This document shows, in pieces, positions 1 through 8,342 of a DNA stretch of 15,580 nt. Source of the DNA: Thermus kawarayensis JCM 12314. GTDB taxonomy: Bacteria > Deinococcota > Deinococci > Deinococcales > Thermaceae. Each line of letters opens with the position of its first letter. The first letter of the stretch is position 1. The position numbers and the translations under genes were made by a program. Location: the NCBI GenBank assembly GCA_001311545.1, contig BBBL01000005.1, positions 1-15,580 on the forward strand, read 5' to 3'. The notes below the pieces were generated by a model that had not been told where the DNA came from, made no database searches, and was given only the letters and a program-made list of their open reading frames with translations.

Positions 1-326
1 GCCCCGGGTCCTTCACCGCCGCCGTGCCCACCACCGCCCGGCCCGCCCCAGGGAAAGGGCCTCCCTTAGGGCCTCGAGGGTGCGGATGCCCCCGGCCAGC
101 TGGAAGGGGATGGCCAGGCGCCGGCGATCCTTCGGATGGCCTCCCGGTTGTCCCCCGTGCCCAGGGCCCGGTCCAGGTCCACCAGGTGGAGAAGCCGAGC
201 CCCTTCCTTCTGCCAGCGCAAGGCGGCCTCCAGAGGGTCCCCGTAAAGGGTCTTTCGCGAGGGATCCCCCTCGTAGAGGCGCACCGCCTGGCCTCCCTTA
301 AGGTCCACCGCGGGGATGAGCCACAT
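1..326 (-). CDS. hisA: HisA, phosphoribosylformimino-AICAR ribotide isomerase (3' end outside window)
   Basis: HisA catalyses the Amadori-type isomerisation of ProFAR to PRFAR, the fourth step of histidine synthesis, in the cytosol. The start ATG is at 326-324 and the N-terminus reads [20 protein letters not shown], with the catalytic Asp of the AVDLKGG motif at residue 8. The half-barrel motif LAGGIRTLE and, near the window edge, [12 protein letters not shown] are both present but in shifted frames. One base appears lost near 121 and another near 47-50, both in C/G runs. Only about 108 of the usual roughly 230 residues are inside the window. It starts 4 bases after the trpC stop, so it should be co-transcribed and translationally coupled with trpC. 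The identification is firm. I infer that the frame breaks are sequence errors, because the protein reads correctly on both sides of each. Confidence 0.9.
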
Positions 327-330
327 GGCC

Positions 331-1111
<781 letters not shown>

Positions 1112-1115
<4 letters not shown>

Positions 1116-1240
1116 GGTCATGCCCCACCCTCTTCCCCGGACCCTCTTCCCTTGGGGTGGAGGCTTTCCTGGAAAGCCTGCGACGGGCGGGGTTAACCAC
1201 CTTCACCGAAATGCTCGGAGCCTACAAGGGTCACCTCTAG
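1112..1240 (+). CDS. Possible small hypothetical protein, 42 aa
   Basis: An uninterrupted frame from ATG 1112 to TAG 1240 encodes 42 residues. The C-terminal two thirds, starting VEAFLESLRRAGLTTFTEML, read like real amphipathic helical protein with Thermus-like codon use; the first 15 residues (Cys, Pro, Ser-rich) do not. A second ATG at 1120, in another frame, sits at a leaderless distance from a -10 box and begins MPHPLPRTLFP. One extra base (or two lost bases) between about 1131 and 1157 would join that start to the convincing C-terminus. A terminator-like hairpin overlaps the stop codon, which supports a transcript ending here. There is no Shine-Dalgarno sequence for either start. I do not recognise the family. 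It could instead be a decayed gene fragment. Confidence 0.35.
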
Positions 1241-1270
1241 CCCGACCGGGCTATTGCGTTTATTTCGTTT
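1238..1270 (+). terminator. Rho-independent terminator-like hairpin after the small ORF
   Basis: TAGCCCGACCGGGCTA (1238-1253) is a perfect inverted repeat that begins in the TAG stop of the small ORF. It can fold as 6 bp with a 4-nt loop. It is followed by a T-rich run, TTGCGTTTATTTCGTTT, at 1254-1270, which stands out in this GC-rich sequence. The stem is short, so termination may be partial. The same T-rich bases also hold the -35 box of the next promoter. Confidence 0.5.
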
Positions 1271-1282
1271 GCCCGGTAGACT
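1254..1282 (+). promoter_or_regulatory. Sigma-70-type promoter of the HTH-patatin operon
   Basis: The -35 is TTGCGT at 1254-1259, the spacer is 17 bp, and the -10 is TAGACT at 1277-1282. The predicted transcription start, about 1289, falls just before the GGAGGT ribosome site at 1290-1295, giving a very short leader to ATG 1301. This is one of the two best-formed promoters in the window. Confidence 0.6.
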
Positions 1283-1300
1283 GGGGCCTGGAGGTTGGGT

Positions 1301-1713
1301 ATGGGCGGTCTCCTCTTCACCCCTAGGCTCCCGGCAGAAGCGGTCAAGGCCTTCCGGGAAAAGCTCACCCCCGGCAAGGTCTTGCGCCTCGAGGAAGCCT
1401 CCTTGACCCTCACCCCCGAGCTGGCCCAGCTCCTCCAGGAACTCCTGGAGGCGCTTTTACGGGGCGAGGCGGTGCGCATCGTCCCCCTGGAAGCAGAACT
1501 CACCACGGGCCAGGCGGCGGAGCTCCTCGGGGTCTCCCGGCCTTACCTGGTCCGGCTTCTGGAGGAGGGCAAGATTCCCCACCACAAGGTGGGCACCCAC
1601 CGCCGGGTACGGGCCAGGGACCTCCTGGCCTACCTGGAGGCTTCCCGGAAGCGGGGAAGGGAACTTTTGGACCAGCTCATCGGCGAAGCCAGGAGCTCGG
1701 CCTCGGGTATTAG
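1301..1713 (+). CDS. HTH (excisionase/MerR-type) DNA-binding protein, antitoxin-like
   Basis: A DNA-binding protein of about 137 residues. The N-terminal half (residues 1-65) is a helical region. The C-terminal half holds a winged HTH of the excisionase type, with TTGQAAELLGVSRPYLVRLL at about 68-87, followed by the wing EEGKIPHHKVGTHRRVRARD and the last helix LLAYLEASRKRG. Proteins with this layout are commonly the antitoxin partners of PIN-domain toxins, or autoregulatory repressors. ATG 1301 is chosen because GGAGGT lies 5 nt upstream; a TTG at 1295 is also in frame. As sequenced the frame runs on to 1741, ending in an unlikely IRPCAAWPWP tail. Restoring one C near 1690 gives the ending QELGLGY and a TAG at 1711-1713, just ahead of the next gene. 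No PIN gene is adjacent. The DNA-binding call is firm; the antitoxin role is inferred. Confidence 0.75.
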
Positions 1714-1716
1714 ACC

Positions 1717-2547
1717 GTGCGCGGCGTGGCCTTGGCCTTAGGCGGGGGCGGAGTACGAGGATACGCCCACCTGGGGGTGCTTGCGGTCTTGAAGGAGGCG
1801 GGGATTCCCCTCCGGGGGCTTGCGGGAAGCTCCGCCGGGGCCCTGGCGGCGGCCGCCTGGGCCTTCGGCCACCGGAATCCCTGGAAGGTACACGAGGCCA
1901 TCTTTGACCGGGAGGTGGCCCAGCTTTCCCAGGGGGGTAGCCTCCGGGCCCTGGCCCGCCTCTTCACCGCCCTCCGCCGCCCCCACCTGGCCGAGGCCGA
2001 AAGGATGGCCCACGGGCTAAGGCGCCTCTTCGGCGAGGCCCGCCTGGAGGAAAGCCCCCTTCCCCTGGCCATCCAGGCCGCCGACCTCCTCACCGGGGAA
2101 AGGGTGGTGCTCCGGGAAGGCCCGGTGTGGCGGGCGGTTCTGGCCAGCATGTCCATCCCCGGCCTCTTCCCTCCCGTCTCCTGGGAAGGTCGGCTTCTGG
2201 TGGACGGGGACGTGGCGGAGAAGGTACCGGTCCGGGCGGCCAAGGCCCTCTTCCCCAAGGTGGTGGCCGTGGACGTCTCCAACCCCCCGCCCAAGGAACC
2301 GCCCAAGACCGCCCTCGAGGCCGCCCTCCTGGCGGGGGAGGCGAGCCGCAGGCGGCTGAAGGAGCTCGCCCTCCGGGAGGCCGACCTGGTCCTCTCCCTG
2401 GACCCCCCCTTCCCCATAGACACCTTTGACCACGAAAAACTCCCCCTGGTCTACGAGCTCGGCCAGAAGCGGGCCTGGGAGAAGCTTAAAGAGGTCCAGG
2501 CCCTGGCCCGGGTGCGCCTTAAAGACGTGTTCCTTTTCCGCCCATAG
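1717..2547 (+). CDS. Patatin-like phospholipase (RssA-type)
   Basis: A 276-residue serine hydrolase of the patatin family, probably a lipid acyl hydrolase acting at the membrane or in the cytosol. The oxyanion-hole motif GGGGVRGYAHLG is at residues 9-20, the nucleophile elbow GSSAG at 38-42 with the catalytic Ser at 40, and the catalytic Asp in the VDGDV segment near residue 166, completing the Ser-Asp dyad. The length suits a stand-alone bacterial RssA/YchK-type protein; there is no signal peptide or extra domain. The GTG at 1717 follows the corrected stop of the HTH gene by 3 bases and has no close Shine-Dalgarno sequence, so translation is probably coupled; a GTG at 1726 is an alternative start. 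The frame is uninterrupted. The 3' end overlaps the convergent membrane-protein gene by 29 bases. The substrate cannot be told from sequence. Confidence 0.88.
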   Translation: MRGVALALGGGGVRGYAHLGVLAVLKEAGIPLRGLAGSSAGALAAAAWAFGHRNPWKVHEAIFDREVAQLSQGGSLRALARLFTALRRPHLAEAERMAHGLRRLFGEARLEESPLPLAIQAADLLTGERVVLREGPVWRAVLASMSIPGLFPPVSWEGRLLVDGDVAEKVPVRAAKALFPKVVAVDVSNPPPKEPPKTALEAALLAGEASRRRLKELALREADLVLSLDPPFPIDTFDHEKLPLVYELGQKRAWEKLKEVQALARVRLKDVFLFRP

Positions 2548-2917
2548 CCCTTTCCGCCCGGCGCCCCAGGGCCAAGCCCAAAGCCAGGCCCAGGGGGAGG
2601 AGGAAAAGCCCCTGGGGCCTCAGGAGGAGGCCCATCACCCCCAGGAAGAAGAAGAGGGCCGCCCCCAGCCCCACGGCCACCAAGGGAGCCAGGGGGCCCT
2701 CCTCCTTCAGGGCATCCTCGCCCTGGCGGTAGAGCCAAAGCCCCCCCAGGAAGGCCAGGAGGTAGAGGGCGGGATGGAAGGCCTGGGGCAGGAGGAAGGA
2801 GAGGAGAAGGAGGACCCCTCCCTGCCCGAGGAAGAGGGCGAGCCCGTAAAGCCGTAGCCCCCGGCGCCTTAGGGCCGGGTCCGCCCCGGGGTCCAGAAGG
2901 GCCTGCAAAGGCTCCAA
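2519..2917 (-). CDS. Small integral membrane protein, unknown function
   Basis: A 132-residue protein that I do not assign to a family. A charged N-terminal stretch (about 1-23) is followed by a long hydrophobic region LALFLGQGGVLLLLSFLL, a second segment near YLLAFLGGLWLY, a charged loop RQGEDALKEEG, and two more segments (about 79-99 and 103-120), then a basic tail RRAERAMGGKG. I count about four transmembrane helices. The start is weak: a TTG at 2917 without a clear ribosome site, 8 bases after the ATPase stop, so expression probably depends on coupling with the upstream gene. It is the last gene of the transporter operon and overlaps the convergent patatin gene by 29 bases. It is not a canonical ABC or TRAP subunit. 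Confidence 0.65.
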   Translation of the reverse strand: MEPLQALLDPGADPALRRRGLRLYGLALFLGQGGVLLLLSFLLPQAFHPALYLLAFLGGLWLYRQGEDALKEEGPLAPLVAVGLGAALFFFLGVMGLLLRPQGLFLLPLGLALGLALGRRAERAMGGKGTRL

Positions 2918-2925
2918 GGGGCGCT

Positions 2926-3665
2926 TTAGTGGTGGAGGACCCGCTCCAGGAAGGCCCGGGTCCTCTCCTCCCTAGGCCGGGTGAAGATCTCCTCCGGCCT
3001 CCCCTCCTCCACAATCTGCCCCATGTCCATAAACACCACCCGGTCCGCCACCTCCCGCGCAAAACCCATCTCGTGCGTCACCACCAGCATGGTCATCCCA
3101 CCCCGGGCCAAACCCCGCATCACGTCCAAAACCTCCCCCACCATCTCCGGGTCCAAAGCACTCGTGGGCTCGTCAAACAACATCACCTTCGGCTCCATGG
3201 CCAGCGCCCGGGCAATGGCCACCCGCTGCTGCTGGCCCCCAGAAAGCTGCCCCGGGTACTTCCCCGCCTGGTCCAAAATCCCCACCCGCTCCAAAAGCTC
3301 CAAAGCCTTCCCCTCCGCCCTCTCCCGGGACCAGCCCCGCACCCTCATGGGCGCCAAGGTCACGTTCTCCAGCACCGTCATGTGGGGAAAGAGGTTGAAC
3401 TGCTGGAAGACCATCCCCACCTCCCGCCTGACCTCCCGTAAGGCCCGGTCCTCCTTCACGTTCCTCCCGTCCACCCACACCTCCCCCTCCTGGAAGTCCT
3501 CCAGCCGGTTGACCGTGCGGATGAGGGTGCTCTTCCCAGAACCCGAAGGGCCGATGATGACCAGCTTCTCCCCAGGGGCCACCTCCAGGTGTATCCCCTT
3601 AAGGACGTGCAAAGGACCAAACCACTTGTGCAGGTTGTGGATCTTGATGATGGGCTCCACCGCCC

Positions 3666-3669
<4 letters not shown>
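2926..3669 (-). CDS. Polar amino-acid ABC transporter ATP-binding protein (GlnQ-type)
   Basis: The 247-residue ATPase of a polar or acidic amino-acid importer, acting on the inner face of the membrane. All motifs are present: Walker [10 protein letters not shown] (about residues 40-48), Q-loop FQQFNLFPH, signature LSGGQQQR, Walker [14 protein letters not shown] and the switch His in [24 protein letters not shown] is typical of the GlnQ/GltL/HisP group. The ATG at 3669 overlaps the TRAP permease stop in an ATGA arrangement, so the two are translationally coupled. Its cognate permease and binding protein lie about 3 kb upstream, beyond the TRAP genes. The frame is unbroken, unlike its neighbours. 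Codon use is less GC-biased here: 25 A/T in 60 bases at 3121-3180, against 15 in 60 at 4081-4140. Function is firm to subfamily; the exact substrate is not. Confidence 0.93.
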
Positions 3670-5637
<1,968 letters not shown>

Positions 5638-5657
5638 GCCTTCCCCTTACCGGACGA

Positions 5658-5689
5658 GGGGCCCCCGCCAGGGGCCCCCTTTTTGGGGC
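5658..5689 (-). promoter_or_regulatory. Strong GC hairpin between TAXI receptor and TRAP permease
   Basis: GGGGCCCCC occurs twice (5658-5666 and 5671-5679) and folds as an 8-bp all-GC stem with a 5-nt loop. A competing stem, GCCCC with GGGGC (5674-5678 and 5685-5689), shares bases with it. On the coding (-) strand there is no U-run after the stem, so it is not a classic terminator. Such structures between receptor and permease genes usually stabilise the receptor message or lower read-through to the permease; that role is inferred. Confidence 0.5.
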
Positions 5690-5696
5690 TTTAGGG

Positions 5697-6644
5697 CTAC
5701 TTCAGGACCCCGGCCTCCTTGTAGAAGCGCGCCGCCCCGGGGTGGAGGGGAATGGGCAGGCCCTTCACCGCCTTCTGTAGGCTAAAGAAGCGCTCCAGGT
5801 TGGGGTGGATCTTCTTGAAGGCCTCCTGGTTGCCGAAGACCGCCTTCATGAACTTGTAAACCGTCTCCTCGGAAAGCTTCTCCGAGGCGATGAGCATGGC
5901 CTGGACCGCCACCGTGGGGGTGGTGACGTCCACGCCCTTGTAGGTGCCCCCTGGGATGTTAAAGCCCACGTAGAAGGGGTACTTCTTGGCGATGGCCTGG
6001 ACCCGGCTCAGATCCACGGCCACCAGGGCGATGGGGGTGGTGAGGGCCAGCTGCTGGATGGCGCTCGCCCCCAGGCCCACGGTGTAGAAGAGGGCGTCCG
6101 CCCGCTTGTCCTGCACGAGCTGGATGCCCTGGTTGGCGCTCACCCGGATGGCCTGGCCCAGGTCCTCAAAGCGGAGGCCGTAGGCTCGAGGATCTGCCGG
6201 GCGTTCTGCTCCGTGCCGGAGCCCACGTCCCCCACCACCACCCGCTTGCCCTTGAGGTCGGCCACGGTGCGGATGCCGGCGTCGGCCCGGGCCACGATGT
6301 GGACCACCTCGGGGTAGAGGGCGGCCAGGGCGCGGATCCCCTTCACCGGCTTGCCGTCAAAGGCGGCGATGCAGCAGCCCTGGTAGCGTAGTAGGCGATG
6401 TCGTTCTGGGCCAAGGCCATCTCAAACTCCCCGGCGGCGATGGCGTTGATGTTGGCCACGCTTCCCCCGGTGGAGCGGGCGTTGGCCCGGAGGCCCACGC
6501 CCGCGTCGTTCACCAGCTTGGCCATGCCCGTGGCCACGGGGAAGTAGACCCCGGTGGTGGAACCGGAGCCGATGGTGAGGAACTCCTGGGCCATCCCCAG
6601 CCGAGGAGGGCTAGAGCCGCCAAAAACACCTTCTTCGTCTGCAT
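5697..6644 (-). CDS. TAXI-family TRAP solute receptor (periplasmic; three apparent frameshifts)
   Basis: The extracytoplasmic substrate-binding protein of a TRAP-TAXI transporter. The signal peptide starts MQTKKVFLAALALLG and has an Ala-rich end before QEFLTIG. Family motifs follow: TIGSGSTTGVYFPVATGMAK at the start of lobe 1, ARSTGGSVANINAIAAGEFE, LAQNDIAYYA, LKGKRVVVGDVGSGTEQNAR and, in lobe 2, YPFYVGFNIPGGTYKGVD. With bases restored near 6590, 6386 and 6185 it is 316 residues, the normal length. The start ATG 6644 has an excellent AAAGGAGGT site 6 nt upstream and its own promoter. From memory, a Thermus thermophilus TAXI protein was crystallised with glutamate or glutamine bound, so an acidic or polar amino acid is a reasonable substrate guess. 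The TRAP permease follows after a hairpin-bearing gap of about 60 bases. Confidence 0.9.
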
Positions 6645-6670
6645 CACACCACCTCCTTTAGGCCGGGGTC

Positions 6671-6699
6671 AGTATACCCCGGGGGGCCACCCCCCGCAA
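6671..6699 (-). promoter_or_regulatory. Promoter of the TAXI-TRAP-ATPase operon
   Basis: On the - strand: -35 TTGCGG at 6699-6694, a 17-bp spacer, and -10 TATACT at 6676-6671. The predicted start near 6664 leaves a leader of about 20 nt that contains the AAAGGAGGT site. The promoter lies immediately after the ABC permease stop, so the TRAP operon has its own promoter, though read-through from the ABC genes is possible. Confidence 0.6.
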
Positions 6700-6704
6700 G
6701 CCTC

Positions 6705-7492
6705 CTAGCGGCCCGCCACCCTGAGGCGGGCCTCGAGGCGGTTGGTGAAGAGGGTGAGCACCGTGGTGAGGAGAAGGTAGATGGCGGCCACCGCCAGGTA
6801 TACCTCCACGGGCCGGAAGGTGGCGGAGATGATGCGCTGGCCCGAAAGGGCGAGCTCCGTGAGGGTGATGACGCTGGCCAAGGAGGAGTCCTTGAGGAGG
6901 GCCACCACGTTGTTGACCAGAGGGGGCACCACGATCCTCAGGGCCTGGGGCAGGATCACGAAGCGCATGGTGTCCACCGGGGAAAGCCCCAGGGACCAGG
7001 CCGCCTCCCACTGCCCCTTGGGGATGGCCTGGATCCCGGCCCGCACCACCTCGGCGTTGTAGGCCCCCACGTTGAAGGAGAGGGCGAGGAAGGCCGCCCA
7101 GTAGGGGGTAAGGGCCTGCTGGGCGCTAGGCCAGAGGGGCTGGAGGAGAAGGGGAAGGGCGGTATAGGCGAAGAGGATCTGGACAAGCAGGGGGGTTCCC
7201 CGGGTCACCCAGATGTAAAAGGCGGCGGGAAGCCGCACCCAGGGCCGGGCCGAGAGGCGGAACATCCCCGCCAGAACGCCGATGACGAGCCCCGCCCCCC
7301 AGAGATCAGGGTGAGCTTGAGGGTGATCTCTGCCCCCTGGGCCATGGCCTGCCCCGCCGAGGCCGCCCGCTCGGGGCCAAAGCCCGCCAGGAGGAAGTAC
7401 CGCTCCAAGGCCAGGCCCAAGAGGGCGAAGAAGGCCACGTACCCCAGGGCGAGAAGGGTCAGGAAAAGAAGGGCGCGGGAAAAGAAGCGCAT
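6705..7492 (-). CDS. Polar amino-acid ABC transporter permease (HisM/GlnP type; one apparent frameshift)
   Basis: The membrane subunit of a polar amino-acid ABC importer. The N-terminus (MRFFSRALLFLTLLALGYVA) is the first membrane helix, followed by an amphipathic stretch and then the transport domain. The signature of this permease family, WVTRGTPLLVQILFAY, sits near the middle. The EAA loop that contacts the ATPase reads EAAWSLGLSPVDTMRFVILP, followed by QALRIVVPPLVNNVVALLKD. With one base restored near 7303, in a G run, it encodes 262 residues, typical for the family. The start ATG 7492 has only a weak ribosome site. It follows the binding-protein gene by 53 bases containing a strong hairpin. 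Its ATPase is not next to it; the nearest candidate lies beyond the TRAP genes at 2926-3669. Confidence 0.9.
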
Positions 7493-7505
7493 CTTGCTTC
7501 AAGGA

Positions 7506-7537
7506 TAGGCCCTGGGGCCCTCCCGCCCCAGGGCCTA
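7506..7537 (-). promoter_or_regulatory. 13-bp perfect hairpin between ABC binding protein and permease
   Basis: TAGGCCCTGGGGC (7506-7518) and its exact reverse complement (7525-7537) enclose a 6-nt loop. No U-run follows on the coding strand, so a full terminator is unlikely. It lies just after the binding-protein stop and about 14 nt before the permease start. It probably stabilises the 3' end of the receptor message and reduces permease expression, as is common in ABC operons; this role is inferred. Confidence 0.6.
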
Positions 7538-7545
7538 GGTGAAGG

Positions 7546-8310
7546 CTAACGGCAGCGCACGTCCTCGCCGAACCACTTCTTGGAGATCTGGGCGTAGGTG
7601 CCGTCCTTCATGAGGTCGGCCAGGGCCTGGTTGAGGGCGTCCAGCACCCCCTTATTCCCCTTGGCCACCGCCATGGCCACCCTTTCCTGGAAGAGGAGCT
7701 CCCCGAGCTGGAGGGTGTTTTCCAGCTTCCTCTCCTTGATGGCCTCCTTGGCCACGAAGCGGTCGGTGATCCAAGCGTCCAGACGGCCCGAGAGAAGGTC
7801 CTGGAGGGCGTCGGGGTCCTTCTGGTAGGTGCGCACCTGCTTGACCCCAGGGATCTTCTGGGCCGCCTCCATGTAGGTGGTGCCGATCTGCACCCCCACC
7901 ACCTTGCCCTGGAGGTCTTTGGCGGTCCTGGGCCCTCCCTTCTTGCTCACGATCAACCCGCCCGTGCAGTAGTGGGGGTTGGTGAAGTCCACCGCCTTGG
8001 CCCGCTCCTCGGTGATGCCGTGGGAAGCGATGACGAAGTCAAAGCGCCCCTGGTTGAGCTGGATGAGGAGGCTGTCAAAGGACTGGGCGATCCAGACGGG
8101 CTTCAGCCCCAGCTTTTTGGCGATGGCGTTGCCCAGGTCCACCTCAAAGCCGGTAAGCTGGTTCTTCTCGTCAAAGTAGTTGAAGGGGGGGAAGGCCCCT
8201 TCCGTGCCGATGCGGATCTCCCCGGAGCGCCGGATGGCGTCAAAGCTCCGCACCTGGGCCAAGGCCAAGCCCAGCGCCAACACTCCCAGCCAAAGCGCAA
8301 GCTTCTTCAT
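7546..8310 (-). CDS. Polar amino-acid ABC transporter substrate-binding protein
   Basis: A 254-residue secreted receptor of the SBP_bac_3 family that binds a polar amino acid in the periplasm. The signal peptide is MKKLALWLGVLALGLALA, with probable cleavage before QVRSF; there is no lipobox. Family motifs: EIRIGTEGAFPPFNYFDEKN (lobe 1), LTGFEVDLGNAIAKKLG, FDFVIASHGITEERAKAVDF and the hinge-side TGGLIVSKKG, then VVGVQIGTTY. Two Cys (in PHYCTGG and in the last residues VRCR) could form a disulphide. ATG 8310 is chosen over the in-frame GTG 8316 because GGAGGT lies 4 nt before the ATG and overlaps the GTG. A TATAAT box lies upstream. The frame is unbroken. The substrate is not determined by the sequence; His, Gln, Glu or Arg are all possible. 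Confidence 0.92.
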   Translation of the reverse strand: MKKLALWLGVLALGLALAQVRSFDAIRRSGEIRIGTEGAFPPFNYFDEKNQLTGFEVDLGNAIAKKLGLKPVWIAQSFDSLLIQLNQGRFDFVIASHGITEERAKAVDFTNPHYCTGGLIVSKKGGPRTAKDLQGKVVGVQIGTTYMEAAQKIPGVKQVRTYQKDPDALQDLLSGRLDAWITDRFVAKEAIKERKLENTLQLGELLFQERVAMAVAKGNKGVLDALNQALADLMKDGTYAQISKKWFGEDVRCR

Positions 8311-8331
8311 GCCCACCTCCTAACGGGGGTG

Positions 8332-8337
8332 ATTATA
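8332..8337 (-). promoter_or_regulatory. -10 box for the ABC binding-protein gene
   Basis: A perfect TATAAT on the - strand, 21 nt before the ATG, just after the glgP stop codon. No convincing -35 is seen at 16-18 bp; the hexamer at 8360-8355 is TGGGTG. Such an AT-rich box is rare in this sequence and is placed sensibly, so it is likely a real promoter. Confidence 0.5.
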
Positions 8338-8342
8338 CACGC

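Noticed and set aside
1120..1326. 68-codon reading frame starting at the leaderless ATG
   Set aside because: After the first dozen residues it runs through the terminator-like hairpin, the next promoter and the start of the HTH gene, so it cannot be the true product as read; only its start codon is of interest.
5658..5684. Rho-independent terminator on the + strand (GC stem followed by TTTTT)
   Set aside because: The shape fits, but no + strand gene ends here; both flanking genes are on the - strand, where no U-run follows the stem.
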